From Ceriagrion tenellum (taxonomy: Eukaryota; Arthropoda; Insecta; Odonata; Coenagrionidae), in assembly GCA_963169105.1 (NCBI GenBank), contig OY720637.1:31553925-31617924 (forward strand): 64,000 nucleotides of DNA, written 5' to 3'. Each line of letters begins with the position of its first letter. The first letter of the stretch is position 1. The position numbers and the translations under genes are program-made. This document shows, piece by piece, positions 47,625-58,949 of this stretch. Below the pieces are notes generated by a model that was not told the origin of the DNA, ran no database searches, and saw nothing but the letters and a program-made list of their open reading frames with translations.

Positions 47625-47715
47625 TTATCGGCGGCGGCTTGTTGGTTTCCTCGACTGCTTACCTAAGGAACTGGGTTTGGATCCCATCAATGTGGTTTTT
47701 GACAATCAAAGACAT
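47625..47715 (+). repeat. tRNA-derived SINE head
   Basis: GGCGGCGGCTTGTTGG, then CTGGGTTTGGATCCCATC (B-box) after about 40 bp, in the layout of the SINE at 18996. The body is not recognisable. Confidence 0.4.
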
Positions 47716-48449
47716 AATTGTTTAACTCATATATGGCCTTAAAAATAAACCGGTAGGGGGAATCTAATAACAGGGCTTTGGTTTAATTCTCGAGAAAAAT
47801 ATCTTGTGGCAATAACTTAAAGCCAGATACATTTGCATGGGAAAATGTCTACGTATTTACTCGCTGTAATTTTCGGTGGATGTCAACTTCTTCAATGGGT
47901 ATTGACGGCCGTCTAATTACATTAAATAAACCAACATTGGCGACATCCTTGCTCGATTATGTATCCGCTAATATTGCCGTCCATGAGATATTCTTATACA
48001 GCTTTTTAAGACTAAATGATATGATAATTATTTTTTATGCCTTATGTGTTTGTTTTTAAAAATAACTTTTGCCCGTTTTGCATGTTAGCATGATTGAACT
48101 TCAACAAATGGTCTCCGTAATGTCCATCACAAAGGAGTAGAGTCGGGAATGGTAAGAATACATATTGCCGGACAAATGTTCCTTCACGTAAAATACATTA
48201 TATACCAAGGAGGTTTATTGAGTAAAATAGCTAATAAATGTATGGCCCCGAATTTGAGGCCAATGTAAACTTTCTTGTATTTATATTGGTATAAAGTAGA
48301 TAATATAAGTGAGCAATCCCCTACGACGCAAATAAAAGAATCTGCATTACATTGGTAAAGCCAGAAGGACTTTATAGTCCACAATGACTTATGGTGGACG
48401 AGAACGGGGAAATGAAATAAATAAACTTTCAACAAGGGGACCTCCATTA
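47716..48449. other. no recognised feature
   Basis: AT-rich. A minus-strand 87-codon frame at 48184-48447 has no known motif. Confidence 0.35.
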
Positions 48450-48960
48450 AAACCCTGTCGGATTGAAGAAGGAAGAAAGAAAAATCTTACTGGAGATGCT
48501 CGGGCTAAATAAAAGAGAATAAATTACTTAGGGGAAGAGGGAACATGAAGCTTTTATATAAAAAATGGAGAATAGTACAGATATAATGCGAAAGAAGAGG
48601 CTTAATTTTGATGGGCATATTATATGAATGGGAAACTGTATTATATGAATGGGAAACTCAAAGAAAATCTTCAGCTATATCACCAACTTAAAGAAAAAAA
48701 TAAAAATGGCCTGGGAAAACGAATAAGGGTAAGGAGGAAGTTGGCATCCTCCTAGAAGATATCTGGGAGAAAGGGGCTTTTCGAGGGAATTTTAATGGAT
48801 TTAAGGATTTCCTATGAAAATAAAGTAAAAAGGCCGTAAAAATGTGAATAGAAGAAAGAAGGAGAAACCGTTATGACAGAATGAAGCCATTTTGGGAGGA
48901 GAGGAGAAAGGCAACCAAGAAAACAAATCGATTCCCGAGCTTTACAACAGATCAAACTTG
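48450..48960 (+). mobile_element. LINE remnant, C-terminal tail (family E)
   Basis: Broken frames give MRKKRLNFDGHII, MAWENE, a W..R.GFSREF stretch and finally EERKATKKTNRFPSF after a MK.FWEER-like motif, the order seen in tails with K.FYGH and SERMK.YW. A perfect 21-bp tandem duplication, unit TATTATATGAATGGGAAACT, sits at about 48620-48660 inside it. Heavily decayed. Confidence 0.5.
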
Positions 48961-49074
48961 AACATTAAGAGGAAGAAACATTTTTGACGGCTAGAACCGG
49001 CCTGATATGGAGTCACTCCTTGAAAAAAATATAAATTAACGTACATTTCGTCGATGAAGAAACTAGGTTGATAT

Positions 49075-49715
49075 TATCCATGTTAAAAAGAAATATTCAA
49101 GGAATGAGTGCCTGCATAAGGAAGCGACAATCACCGTGTACCAAAGTGTACTTCTCCCCACTTTTTTGTATGGTAGTAAAACATGGGTATGTCAGGATGG
49201 ACATAAGAGTAGACTACACGCCGAGGGTATGAGTTATCTGAGGAGTGTTTTCTGCAAAAGTAGGATGGATAGGGTGAGGAATTACTTGGTAAAAAATGAA
49301 TGTGGGTTAGATACTCCAGTAATGGGCATATATGAAAGGAGTCTGCTTCGTTGCTTTGGCCATGTTGAGAGAATGGATGAGAGTCAAATAACGAAACATA
49401 TATAAGAGTGAAATGAATGGTGCGAGAGGGAGAGGTAGGCCGAGAAAGTTGTGGCTGAATGTGGTTGGTGAAATTCTTAGGAGGAGGAATACTAGGAGTC
49501 ATAAAAACAGGAGGGTCTGTATGAAGCAGTGTATGGGACTAAACGAGGCAAAAGAGGTTGCAAGGATAGGTCAGTATGGAGGAGATTATTGAAACAGAGA
49601 TAGGCGTATAAATATGTATTTATGAGTGAAACTTAGTGACTCTGCCCACCGCGGAAGGGAACAGCGTGATTGGTATGTATGTATGAATGTGTGTAAAAAA
49701 TATTTACATAGTAAT
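49075..49715 (+). mobile_element. LINE remnant, C-terminal tail and 3' end (family D)
   Basis: The frame at 49136 reads LLPTFLYGSKTWVCQDGHKS, MSYLRSVFCKSRMDRVRNYL, ERSLLRCFGHVERMDESQIT. After a stop and shift it continues with the RGRPRK motif and the W.NVV.EIL.RRN region. It closes with SVWRRLLKQ and the 3' sequence ACCGCGGAAGGGAACAGCG, then a GTAT-repeat tail near 49670-49685. 5'-truncated. Confidence 0.85.
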
Positions 49716-49724
49716 TTTCCATAG

Positions 49725-50010
49725 ATAGGTAGGCCGAGAAAGTTGTGTTTGAATGTGGTTGAGGAAATTCTTAGGAGTAGGAATATTAGGAGTCTTAAAA
49801 ACCAAAGGGCGTGTATTAAGCAGTGTATGGGACTAAATGAGGCAAAAGAGGTGTGCAAGGATTGGTCAGTATGGAGGAGATTATTGAAGCAGAGTTAGGT
49901 GTACAATTATGTATAAATGAGTGAAACTTAGTGACTCTGCCTACCGCGGAAGGGAACGGCATGATTGGTAAGCATGTGTGTAAAACATATTTAAATAGTA
50001 ATTTTCTACA
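49725..50010 (+). repeat. tandem copy of the family D 3' end
   Basis: Repeats 49428-49715 in direct orientation with a period near 295 bp and about 88 percent identity. It includes sequence 3' of the GTAT tail (ATAGTAATTTTC), so the duplication happened after or together with insertion and spans the LINE-flank junction. Confidence 0.8.
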
Positions 50011-51259
50011 CAATTTATCTTCCTTCCATTCCATTTCAGCGTTTATATATCATTTTCCGGAGGCTGCTAATACAGCATATTTTATATTCAGTATTTTTTA
50101 AATTAAACTGAAAATATTTTGGGGCAATTGTGGAATCTTTTTCGTACCGACATCTCTCCAAAAAAATGGATTTACACGAACAAATCACGCATAAATGAAA
50201 TCAGCGGGTCAAATAGCGCAATTGGTTCAATGATTCTCTGGCCTTCTACTGACAACAATTTTCCAGCTCTGAGCGGTAGAGTACCGTAACAGTAAGCAGA
50301 GAATACTGCTTGAGGTGCGGATAATGCAAAGACTAGCAACCTTGCACCTACCTCGCATCAATTAATGATTTAATTGCGTCTTTGTGTATATTGATGTGAT
50401 TTTATTATATTTTGGGTTTTTTCACAATTTTTTAATGTGTATGAACTGATCAATGTTTGGAATTTATTTATGGATTGATAACGGCACCTGCTGACAAGTC
50501 ATAGGCTTATCAGGACTATATCTGTAATTACAATGAGAATATTGAACAATTTTTTAAAAAATCCAAAATCACTGATAGCACTAAAAATATAATCTCTAAC
50601 GGTCTCTCTAGCCATTCATTTGTTTATACATTTAAATTTAATGATAGAGTAGGGAGGGGAGCGAAGGTAAGTTTGGCGGTTAGCTGGCCGTCGCGTAATA
50701 AAGGGTGGAAAACAACGCTGCGTGGTTGGCCAAGATATTTAGGGAACTTACACGTTTATGGACGGCAGACGCTTTGAGCACGATATGAGTCCCCGTGATG
50801 TTGGTCAGAGTCTCAAGTCTTGCGTGGTTGCAAGGAAAGATGGCCACATGGCGTTGGGAAGGGTATGAAGATGATCTTGTATTGTCGCCGACCAGAAAGG
50901 GTTTATCAGAGAAGAGAAGTCCCCGATGCCGATCAGACCAGCCCTGTTTTTATGCAAAAATTAGGGGTCCAATGGCCAATGCGACTCATTGTGGATGATT
51001 CCAATGTGAGGGATGAGAGCGCGGGTGGACGGGGTGAGGTCAGATGGAATCTCTTTATCACTCTCGATCAAACGACAAGGTAAAGAAGGAGGTACTATGA
51101 TTATGAGCTATGAGAGAGGAAAATGTCACAGTAATTTAGAAGCGATTACGAGAGGGATGAAGTATTCATAGAAAGAAATGGTAAGTAATTCACATGATTT
51201 ACTTCAACTCTATATAAATAATACAAGTTTTTTTTTAACTTTGTGGTATTCCATTTTTA
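50011..51259. other. no recognised feature
   Basis: AT-rich to about 50.64 kb, then mixed composition with two overlapping plus frames (50795-51083) of no known family. Confidence 0.35.
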
Positions 51260-51320
51260 TATATCAGATGATTTAATGGTAACATTTACAAAAACCACAA
51301 CTTAAAAAACACGCACACAC

Positions 51321-51354
51321 GACCCGGATTTCAACGCTTGAGCGTCATCTTCAG
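51321..51354 (-). ncRNA. hammerhead-ribozyme-like motif (left arm)
   Basis: The inverted copy of the right-arm motif. It keeps CTGAAGA, the stem with one G-T pair, GAAA and TCCGGGTC. The stem III palindrome is slightly broken, so this copy looks more decayed. Confidence 0.4.
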
Positions 51355-51377
51355 GTCAAGATGGCCTTCATCTTGAC

Positions 51378-51411
51378 CTGAAGATGACGCTCCAGCGTCG
51401 AAACCCGGGTC
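51378..51411 (+). ncRNA. hammerhead-ribozyme-like motif (right arm)
   Basis: The order fits a type I hammerhead: CTGAAGA (51378-51384) as CUGANGA box, one extra T, a five-pair stem GACGC/GCGTC with loop TCCA, GAAA at 51400-51403, then self-complementary ACCCGGGT as stem III, and C at 51411 as the nucleotide before the expected cut. Penelope-like and some other retroelements are known to carry such minimal hammerheads with short stem III. Stem I is poor (about three pairs), and the extra T is unusual, so activity is uncertain. Confidence 0.45.
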
Positions 51412-51754
51412 GTTTGTGCGTGTTTTTTAAGTTGTGGTTTTTGTAAATGTTACCATTAAATCATCTGATATATACTTCAACTCTTTCTTTCCCCCCGTAA
51501 TTTTCTACGTGCTACTTATCAAAATATTCTCGGATATCTAGTTTAGCACCTTTCTTACCAGCATGAAGTACATTAAGTTGGAAACCAGAGCAATGCTTGT
51601 CTTTAATCAAGAACATGGCAGACATTGATTTTTTGTCAACGTGAAGCAGTAATTTCCTATATTCTTTAAGTCTTACATAAAATTTTCTTCCAGTTTTTCA
51701 AATGTAAACATAATTAAAATAAAATATTATTAAATTTTATCGAATAAAAAGGCA

Positions 51755-52130
51755 TTTGAGATGTGGGTGAGGAGAAGGATGGAGAAGGTGAGTTGGACGG
51801 AGAGGAAGACTAAGCACGAAGTCCTTGAGATGGTGGGTGAGGAAAGGAAGCTCCTGAATGTAATACGGGATAGACAGGGTAGATGGTTGAAGGATGTAAT
51901 AAAGGGTGTTGGGTTACTGAGGAGTGTGATAGAGGGAAGGATACTGGGCTAGCGGGGATCGGGAAGAAAGAGAATAGGTTTCATGGACGGGATGAAGAAG
52001 GGTAAATCGTATGCTGAGGCGAAAAATGATGAAATATAAGGAGATTTCCCCTAAAAGAGCAAGAAAGCGGGTGGAGATTCTCTGACATTCAACAATTCCT
52101 GTCTTTACCGGTAGAATACTTAAGTAATGA
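51755..52130 (+). mobile_element. LINE remnant, C-terminal tail (family B)
   Basis: The frame reads FEMWVRRRMEKVSWTERKTK, EERKLLNVIRDRQGRWLKDV and GLLRSVIEGRILG. It then crosses a stop to GRKRIGFMDGMKKGKSYAEA. The 3' end carries ACCGGTAGAATACTTAAG, the counterpart of the 35.2 and 61.35 kb ends. Confidence 0.85.
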
Positions 52131-52323
52131 TAATAATTGAATAAAAATGTCACTTTTTTCATTATTATTATTTATTTTATTTTATTTTTTTTAAATTTAA
52201 AGTGTTTATTAAAGTGGGTCAATTCTACATAAAATTTGTTTAAAAATACAAAATACAAGTCCATAGTACCCTTTGGATGGGTTACAAGGCATTTGTTATA
52301 TCTTGGGTATGGTCCTGCTAAGC

Positions 52324-52455
52324 ATTATGCTTATCAGCAGGTTCCAGGATTATCGTATCCAGTAGCATAAATTTACATCTTTACATATATACATTTAAAG
52401 ATGTAAATTGATGCTACTGGATACGATAATCCTGGAACCTGCTGATAAGCATAAT
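52324..52455. repeat. near-perfect 132-bp hairpin
   Basis: Arms of 60 bp (52324-52383, 52396-52455) with a single mismatch and a 12-bp AT spacer. The left arm also overlaps a smaller hairpin, CCTGCTAAGCAT with ATGCTTATCAGCAGG (52313-52341). Confidence 0.95.
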
Positions 52456-53254
52456 ATAATTTTAACATTCTTTGGAATTAAATAGCAATCTTGAGTCACT
52501 CCCAGTCAAAACCCCTTGAAGTGGCTATAAGGGAACCCGATGGAAGTATTTATATACGTAGATATAGGGGGATTCCTCCATGCGTAACGTAGGGAACTTG
52601 TAAAGTGATCGGGTGACGCACGTGTCTAGAGCGAGGGAGGCGAAGGGACAGGTCGGACCCAAATCGAGAAGAGAGTGGGAAGAGTCTCGGGTCGCCAGAC
52701 ATCGACGAGGAAGAGAAGAACGAACACTCAAAAGGAAAAGAAAAAACGAGGAACAAAACGCTAACGCTTGGGCGTGTGAAGCAGAGCGAGGAAATTGGGA
52801 TGCGAGGCAGTGCGGTTGCCAGGGGAACCATCGATATGCATCGATTTGTGAGCTCGGATGTTATTTTCTTTTTTTTCGTCTGTTTTTTTTTTCTTTTCCG
52901 TGCAACTCCTCCACCAATGTGAGGCAGAAGATTGACGGGTGTACACCTAAAAAAAAATGGGGATCCTATAGAGGGAAGAAAATCGAAAACAGAACTTGGC
53001 GAGAGACTGTGGGAAGCGATACTGCACATAGAAGCTCGTTAACGTTCCTCGGAAAAGGAAAAAGGAAAAAGAAGTTAATTATCATCAAGTGATTTATGTT
53101 CGATGGTTGAACGAAGATACGAGTTTCAACTAATTGAAAGGCCCATATTTTTTTACTTTCCACATTAAAGTGGGCGACTGATATCCTTTCTCTTCCTCGA
53201 CTTCTTCAAGCGTATCTTTTTCTCGTTTTATTTTCATTTTGAATCGAAGAGAGT
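52456..53254. other. purine-rich GC islet with overlapping frames
   Basis: Two 159-codon frames lie on opposite strands (52613-53092 and 52550-53029). This mirror-image situation comes from biased composition. Neither resembles a known protein. Confidence 0.35.
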
Positions 53255-53785
53255 AGCGCTAGCTAAGGAGGTGTTTAGTAATAGAAGGGAGCTGATGACG
53301 GAGATATTGGGTAAGGATGTGATGAAGAGGCTGGTGAAGAGCTTGATATGAAGCGTACCGATCTATGGTGCAAAAACGTGGGTCCTGAGAAGATAGGACG
53401 AGACTAGGCTGCAGGCATTTGAGATGTGGGTGTGGAGAAGGATGGAGAAGATGAGGTAGACGGAGAGGAAGACTAACGAGGAAGTGCCTGAGATGGTGGG
53501 CTAGGAAAGGAAGCTTCACATTGAAATTCCAGATCGGTAGAGTAGGTGTCTGGAGGATGTAATAAGGGGCGATGGGTTGGTCAAGAATGAGATAAATTAG
53601 GATGCTGGGCAAGCGGGGAAAAAGAAGAGAGAGAATAGGTTTTATTGACAGGATTAAGAGGCGCAGATCGTATGCCGAGGCGAAAAAGGATGTACTAGAG
53701 ATAGATAGACCCCGTAAATTCTAGAAGAGATTATCTAACTCTCAGCGAAACCTACCTTAGCCGGCAGAATACCTAAAAAATCGAT
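53255..53785 (+). mobile_element. LINE remnant, C-terminal tail (family B), longest copy
   Basis: Reads NRRELMTEILGKDVMKRLVK, PIYGAKTWVLRR, a stop, FEMWVWRRMEKM, TERKTNEEVPEMVG, CLEDVIRGDGLVKN, RIGFIDRIKRRRSYAEAKKD and a 3' end PAEYLK. It supplies the YG.KTWVLR motif missing from the other family B copies. At least five stops. Confidence 0.85.
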
Positions 53786-55479
53786 AGCTAGCATGGAGAA
53801 CTAAAAGAGAACGCCTGATGGATAGATGGTATCAGTGGAAGTACACGAGTCTCGGAGCAGGGCGACTATGATAGAATATTAAAATACACGTCGATGATTA
53901 GGTTAGAAAACAAATTTACACTCTATGATTGGAGGCACATGCAAAATATAGTGTATAGGTGAACTCAAAGTAGACAGGAATCAATTATCATTTTAGTTGA
54001 ATTAATAAAATATCTTCAAAAGTAGAGTATGAGTGGATACCAAGATTTCGATGAAATATTCAAAAAGAACAATCTTAATAAAATATCTAGTTTTATAGGT
54101 GAGGATGGTTCTCCTCTTCCGACTGCGACCATTTTAATTTGACAATCAGCGTGTATCCAAGGCATTAAAACAAGGAAATAGGAGCCATAGTTTCCCTCCA
54201 TTCATATAAAGCTAGAGTAGGGTTCCAGTGATTCAATGTAAAAATTAGATTTCCAGGGTAAACAAGAGCAAGGGCCAGTGATGCACATGGAAGGTAAAAT
54301 TCAAAAAAGTTTATGAGTTTTTCTATATTGATTTACGACGCATTTGAATCGGTCTAAACCGAAGTTTCTAACCTGTCAATGAGCTTAAATTGGGGAGTTT
54401 TGAGATACCTCGTCAAACTGGATATATCTGTGATATGTGTCCTCCTGCAGTCTTCCTGCAGACTAATTTAGGCAAATTATGACGCCGGTTTTTTTCCAAT
54501 CCTCTTATCTCCCCCGAAATAATCTCACTACTACCGCCCTACTCACCGACCCAGCTCAAATAACCTCCGTTGTCTCGATTTGTCATTATGTGGCAGGTTT
54601 TAAGTCGCCTAAACAGACCTACATTCACATATTTTCATGAAAGTATACATTAACGTGGTAGATGTTCACCACGTTGAAGCTATAATAGAAGAAAACATGA
54701 GATTAGAATCTGGGAATGATTTATTATTACTATTAGAATATTTATTATTTACTATTTAGAATTAAACCACTTTCAATATTCCTAGAACCTACTATTTAGA
54801 ATGAATTCCATGAATAGAAACCTCCACCTACTCACTGCTGTGTTAGTTAACACAGAGCCATGTGGAAGGAGGTGTTAGGACACTAATCATCTCATTCATT
54901 TCAGTATTCTACCAGCTCTGAATTGTAGGTTTTCAGACAGTACATACTGTAACGTCCTAATTTCTGACGTTTCGTTCCGTTTTCCCTCTTATACATGATC
55001 CGCCATTAGATCCCTCTTGATTTCCTCATATCGTTTCCTCTTCTAATTCCGCCCAGAATTTCTCATCTCTTTCTTCCTCTCCCACACTTCCCCAGTGTTC
55101 TCCTCTTTGGCCTTCTTCAAAATTCCTCAACTTTCAAACGTCCTCCATCCATCTAAGTGCTTGAGATGAACGATGAGGAAACGTTGTTGAATCATAGACG
55201 GAAGTACAGGGGAGGGAGTAATTTTGGATAGAGGAAGTACTGAGATGTGTGAGGGCATGTTGAAGGAAGTATTAAAAGGGGATAACATTGGATATACGTG
55301 GAAGAAGAAGGACAAGAATATGAATTATGGATGACGAAAAGGGAGGAAGAAGGTATGAGGATCTAAAAAAACCTATTGAGTGATAAATGTTTTAGTGCTT
55401 CCAGGAAAGTTTGGAGGCGATCCTGGTATGGAATATAAAAATCTTTGCAGGGTAAGTCCAAAGATCGTCTCAAGAATTG
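53786..55479. other. no recognised feature
   Basis: AT-rich with short chance frames. A near-palindrome CTGTGTTAGTTAACACAG lies at about 54838. Confidence 0.4.
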
Positions 55480-55760
55480 ACAGGATAGTAAGACTCGCTT
55501 TTATAAACCTTTTAAAAAAATGTTTGAACGTTGGAATAACAACAAACGTGGATGTACTTGGTACGGCTGATAAAGAAGGTAAAATTCTGGGTGAAATAAG
55601 GAAGAGGGAAAGTAGGCAGCTGGAAGAGATAATGAGGGGTGAAATATTGCTAAGACTGTGATAAAGGGAAGGTTGGGAAAACGGAGAAGGGGCAGAAAGA
55701 GAATAGGTTTTATGGACGGAATGAAGAAGCGTGGGACTAAGTCCAAGATCAAGAGCGACC
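55480..55760 (+). mobile_element. LINE remnant, C-terminal tail (family B)
   Basis: The frame reads VLGTADKEGKILGEIRKRES, RQLEEIMRGEILLRL, then after a stop and shift RGRKRIGFMDGMKKRG. Upstream residues no longer match other copies. Confidence 0.65.
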
Positions 55761-57279
55761 TTGTGTTAGGAGGTTGGTGCCTCCCCCTGTAATAACTTCC
55801 CCTGTGATATTTTTACTCTCCATTATTTGAACCTAACTTAAACGGCAGATTATCTCAATATATTTTTTTTTAAATTATTTAAAATTTAAGGTGGACGGTA
55901 ATGCTTCACTCTGAAAGGCTCGAGCCTCCCGGTCCAACACCGGGAGTCTCACGGAGAATTCAGGAGAGATGTCAACCGAAGTGACAGCACGGTGAGAGAG
56001 AAAGCAAGAGAAGTAATGGAGATTTGGTCCAAGGGACAGGATTCTCTTGCTAGATACTCTCGGAGAAATGTGAAGCAGCAGGAGTGGCGAAAGAAGATAG
56101 GCAGGAAAGTTCGACGTCCAGTGGGTCAGTCCAAAGAACAACTCAAGAAAAATTGCAAAAGGGCAAGCCCCGGTTTTATAAACCTAAATAAATTGTTAAT
56201 TCGGTAAGATTTATTTAAAGCGAACTTATTTTGAAACAAGAATTGTCTTCTACATTTCACCATTCAGCATTGAATTGCAGACACATATATTTGAGAAAGC
56301 TTCGTTTGGGTGTAGTGTTGAACATTTTTATTGCAGTTGATTATGAATATATTGACATTTATTTATATTTTAAATAAATTGTAGATAACGTTACACGGGA
56401 ATGTTTCATAACGCTTGCCACATGATTGGCTTGTAGTCAAATGACTACAGATATAACAGAACGTAAGAGTAACCCAATAATGTATCCTTCATTCAAGACT
56501 TAAAAGAGAGTCAGAATTACAATTCAAATGGAGTAAGTAAAAGGGTGGAGGTTAATTAGGTATATCCAACTAGAAAGTGTAGCCTTATTTGTTCCAGTAA
56601 AATTTTTTCTGCTCCGTTTTCTTCTAACATCAGAATGATTTTCGAATATTACGCGACGCCAATCACGGTAAGCATATCAGAATCCGTTCTAGAACTTATT
56701 TTTTGTTCTCAACACGCGAGGGCGTTTTAGCAAGTGAAATCTGTTATGAGTGCAGAAGCATGTGGTACGTACGTTGTTAACCGATGCACAAGGTATTTGC
56801 TTCTGTTAGCAAGGTAAGAGTCCAATAACCTTTCTCCGACTTGGAATAAAGTTTGTAGGCTGGTAGTCCACTAATAGTGATTAATGGATTACCCCAATTC
56901 TGTGGTTGAGCGCAATTACTTTAAACAAAAAATAAATTATATTTTTAGCCGATAAAAAATCGAATAGGAGTTTTTATTTCATTTGCATGAATTGCACAGG
57001 GGTTTAGCTCTCCACTGGAACTCTTGTGACTTATTTTATTAATGAAAATAGAATAGAATGAAAGAACGATTTGCCAGTGATATCCCCAGTTTTATTAGAC
57101 CAAATTTTGATGAGTAGTAAATTTCCTTTCTAAGACTACCTGCCTATCAACTATTCCCAGAATCTGTGACCACGTCATTAGATTCTTTTCTCGTAAGACC
57201 GCAATAAAAGGGTGATGAAAATGGCCATGAGATGAAAAAAGTTGTAGTAGTAGGCAACAGGCATTACTGAAACGGAGGG
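55761..57279. other. no gene recognised; one GC hairpin
   Basis: CTCCCGGT and ACCGGGAG pair across five bases at 55926-55946. No U-run follows, so it is not an obvious terminator or histone-type stem. The remainder is AT-rich. Confidence 0.35.
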
Positions 57280-57640
57280 TGGGCAAAAGACTGGTCCCGG
57301 CCGCTACTTGCGAAGTGAGGAGGGTGCGGGTGACATAAAGGGTTAGTGGGTGGTGCAAGGAAAATCCCGGGTGCAAGGAAGCAAGCAATGTATGTGCACA
57401 GCATGGACAACGGTTGAGTGTCAAGTCTCCGTGCTCGTGATTATGCTCGCGAGGTGTGCAGGAGTCCGTGTTCCGTGAATCCGTGGTCGTACACTCGCGT
57501 GCACTGTCACGGTCACTTTCGAGACGGACGAGCACGGGAACACGTTTCCCGTGTTCCCTCCATCCAACTCCAACTCGGAGACTCCCCGTACCATCATCTA
57601 GGGTGGGGGAGGGATAAAAAATTTGCGGCACTGCATTAAA
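57280..57640. other. GC-rich islet
   Basis: A 178-codon minus frame (57095-57631) covers it but opens on GTG rather than ATG and has no recognisable domain. I regard it as a composition effect. Confidence 0.35.
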
Positions 57641-57704
57641 TTAACTAAGATTTGTCAGGTGAGCAACTGGAAGCTCCTCACAAAAAAAGGAAGTGCGATG
57701 CTAT

Positions 57705-58010
57705 TCCGCTCTGGTACAGACCACACCTCGAATATACTGCGAGCATTTGGGATCCTCCGCAAAAAGATTTAACAGTCTTTAAAAAAATAAAATCAAATGA
57801 AAAAAATATAGGTTTGCTAACATAGGTTTGTCTATGTTTGCAAACATTTGTTTAATTTATAGTTTGAAAACCTATGTTATAAAATAAGTAGGCAAAGAAG
57901 TTGTAGTTGAGAGATTAAAAAAAACTTATTGCAAAAAGTAAATCAGCCACTCGTAATTCAGACATAATGGATATACCAACATACTACAGGATTCTAAGGC
58001 AAGTATCCCT
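57705..58010 (+). mobile_element. CR1-like LINE fragment
   Basis: LWYRPHLEYTASIWDPPQKD at 57710-57770 is the conserved region seen at 28.3 kb. Decayed sequence follows, with an IPTYYRIL-like remnant near 57975. It stops about 80 bp before a MITE copy. Confidence 0.6.
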
Positions 58011-58091
58011 CACTTTCTTTGTCCTAGAGAATCTTATTACTTTTGTATTCCGAGTATACCCGGAACAAGGTCAATTTCGAATAAGATCTTC

Positions 58092-58625
58092 ATTAAGGTA
58101 GTTCGAGCGAGATAGTTCCATAGTCATAAAAGACCATATTCGAATTATACGTTTTGATTTCACCAGCTGTAGGACGTATCAATTAACTATTGCATTATTA
58201 ATGGTGCAATAATACAGTTTTATACGACAGAAATTGTAAGCAATTAAATGAAAATATCTAAATAAGTCTTTAACTTTACTCATTTTTTTCGCGCGGTGCG
58301 TTTGAAACTCCTTCAAAACGGAAGGTTTATTGTGATACCCAAGAACCTATTGTGGTGACAATATGACAAATTTTCAAATATAGTTGGGAAAACATACAAA
58401 CTTCACACTGTTAATTTTTTTGCGGCATCTAAGTTTAATGTCCCTCTGGAGTGCATACACGTACCATTTCCCATGTAAAAGGGCTGATATATTTTGTCAA
58501 ATATCTCCGAAAGTGGGTTAGGGGTAGAATGTTTGGTGTCATTGGATAGGTGATCTATTTTTCTTTAAAGTGAGACCAAATTCATTGATTTCTAAGTAAA
58601 ATGATATTTCGCTCGAACTACCTTA
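58092..58625 (-). mobile_element. TTAA-flanked MITE, complete copy b
   Basis: Both ends read TTAAGGTAGTTCGAGCGA in inverted orientation, an 18-bp exact match if TTAA is counted. TTAA is therefore present at each border. The next bases (GATA and AATATC) also match in part. The 530-bp interior has no open frame of note. This copy defines the family to which 2717-3271, 14286-14464 and 61559-61737 belong. Confidence 0.85.
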
Positions 58626-58949
58626 AAACTGTCATAAGCAAACAGAAAATGCAACGCTATAGAATGGACTAGAGTGAGAGCTGTTAGAGACGTTGAAATA
58701 ACAGACGTACGTGAACGAATTATTTTTCTGATAGTCTCTTGGTAAAGATTGATTAAAGAAGATTTTTCATATGGAAAAAAAGAATATAAATGAGGTCTAT
58801 CGTCCGGAAAGATTATTTTCCATCGGGAAACATTTCCCTCATAAATAATTGCAGGGATTGCAGGGATAAATAATAAAATAATAAAAAAAAATTGCAGGGA
58901 AATATGAAGTAAGGGGTGCAATATTAGTAAATGCAATTTTAAAATAATC
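58626..58949. other. no recognised feature
   Basis: AT-rich. A 114-codon minus frame extends from the MITE and has no known motif. Confidence 0.35.

Larger units (their letters stand above)
51260..51472. repeat. near-perfect 213-bp hairpin
   Basis: Arms of 104 bp (51260-51363 and 51369-51472) differ at four positions and are separated by only five bases. Each arm contains CTGAAGATGACGCT followed by a GAAA box, so the hairpin holds two facing copies of one retroelement-like end. Confidence 0.95.

Noticed and set aside
52550..53092. Two 159-codon frames on opposite strands
   Set aside because: Mirror-image long frames arise from purine-rich composition. The predicted proteins are low-complexity Lys/Arg and Phe/Ser.
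55926..55946. Rho-independent terminator or histone 3' stem
   Set aside because: A neat GC stem exists but no T-run follows, and no histone gene or bacterial context is present.
57095..57631. 178-codon minus-strand frame
   Set aside because: It starts at GTG in a GC-rich islet, contains no known motif and overlaps a plus-strand frame. It is best explained by low stop density.
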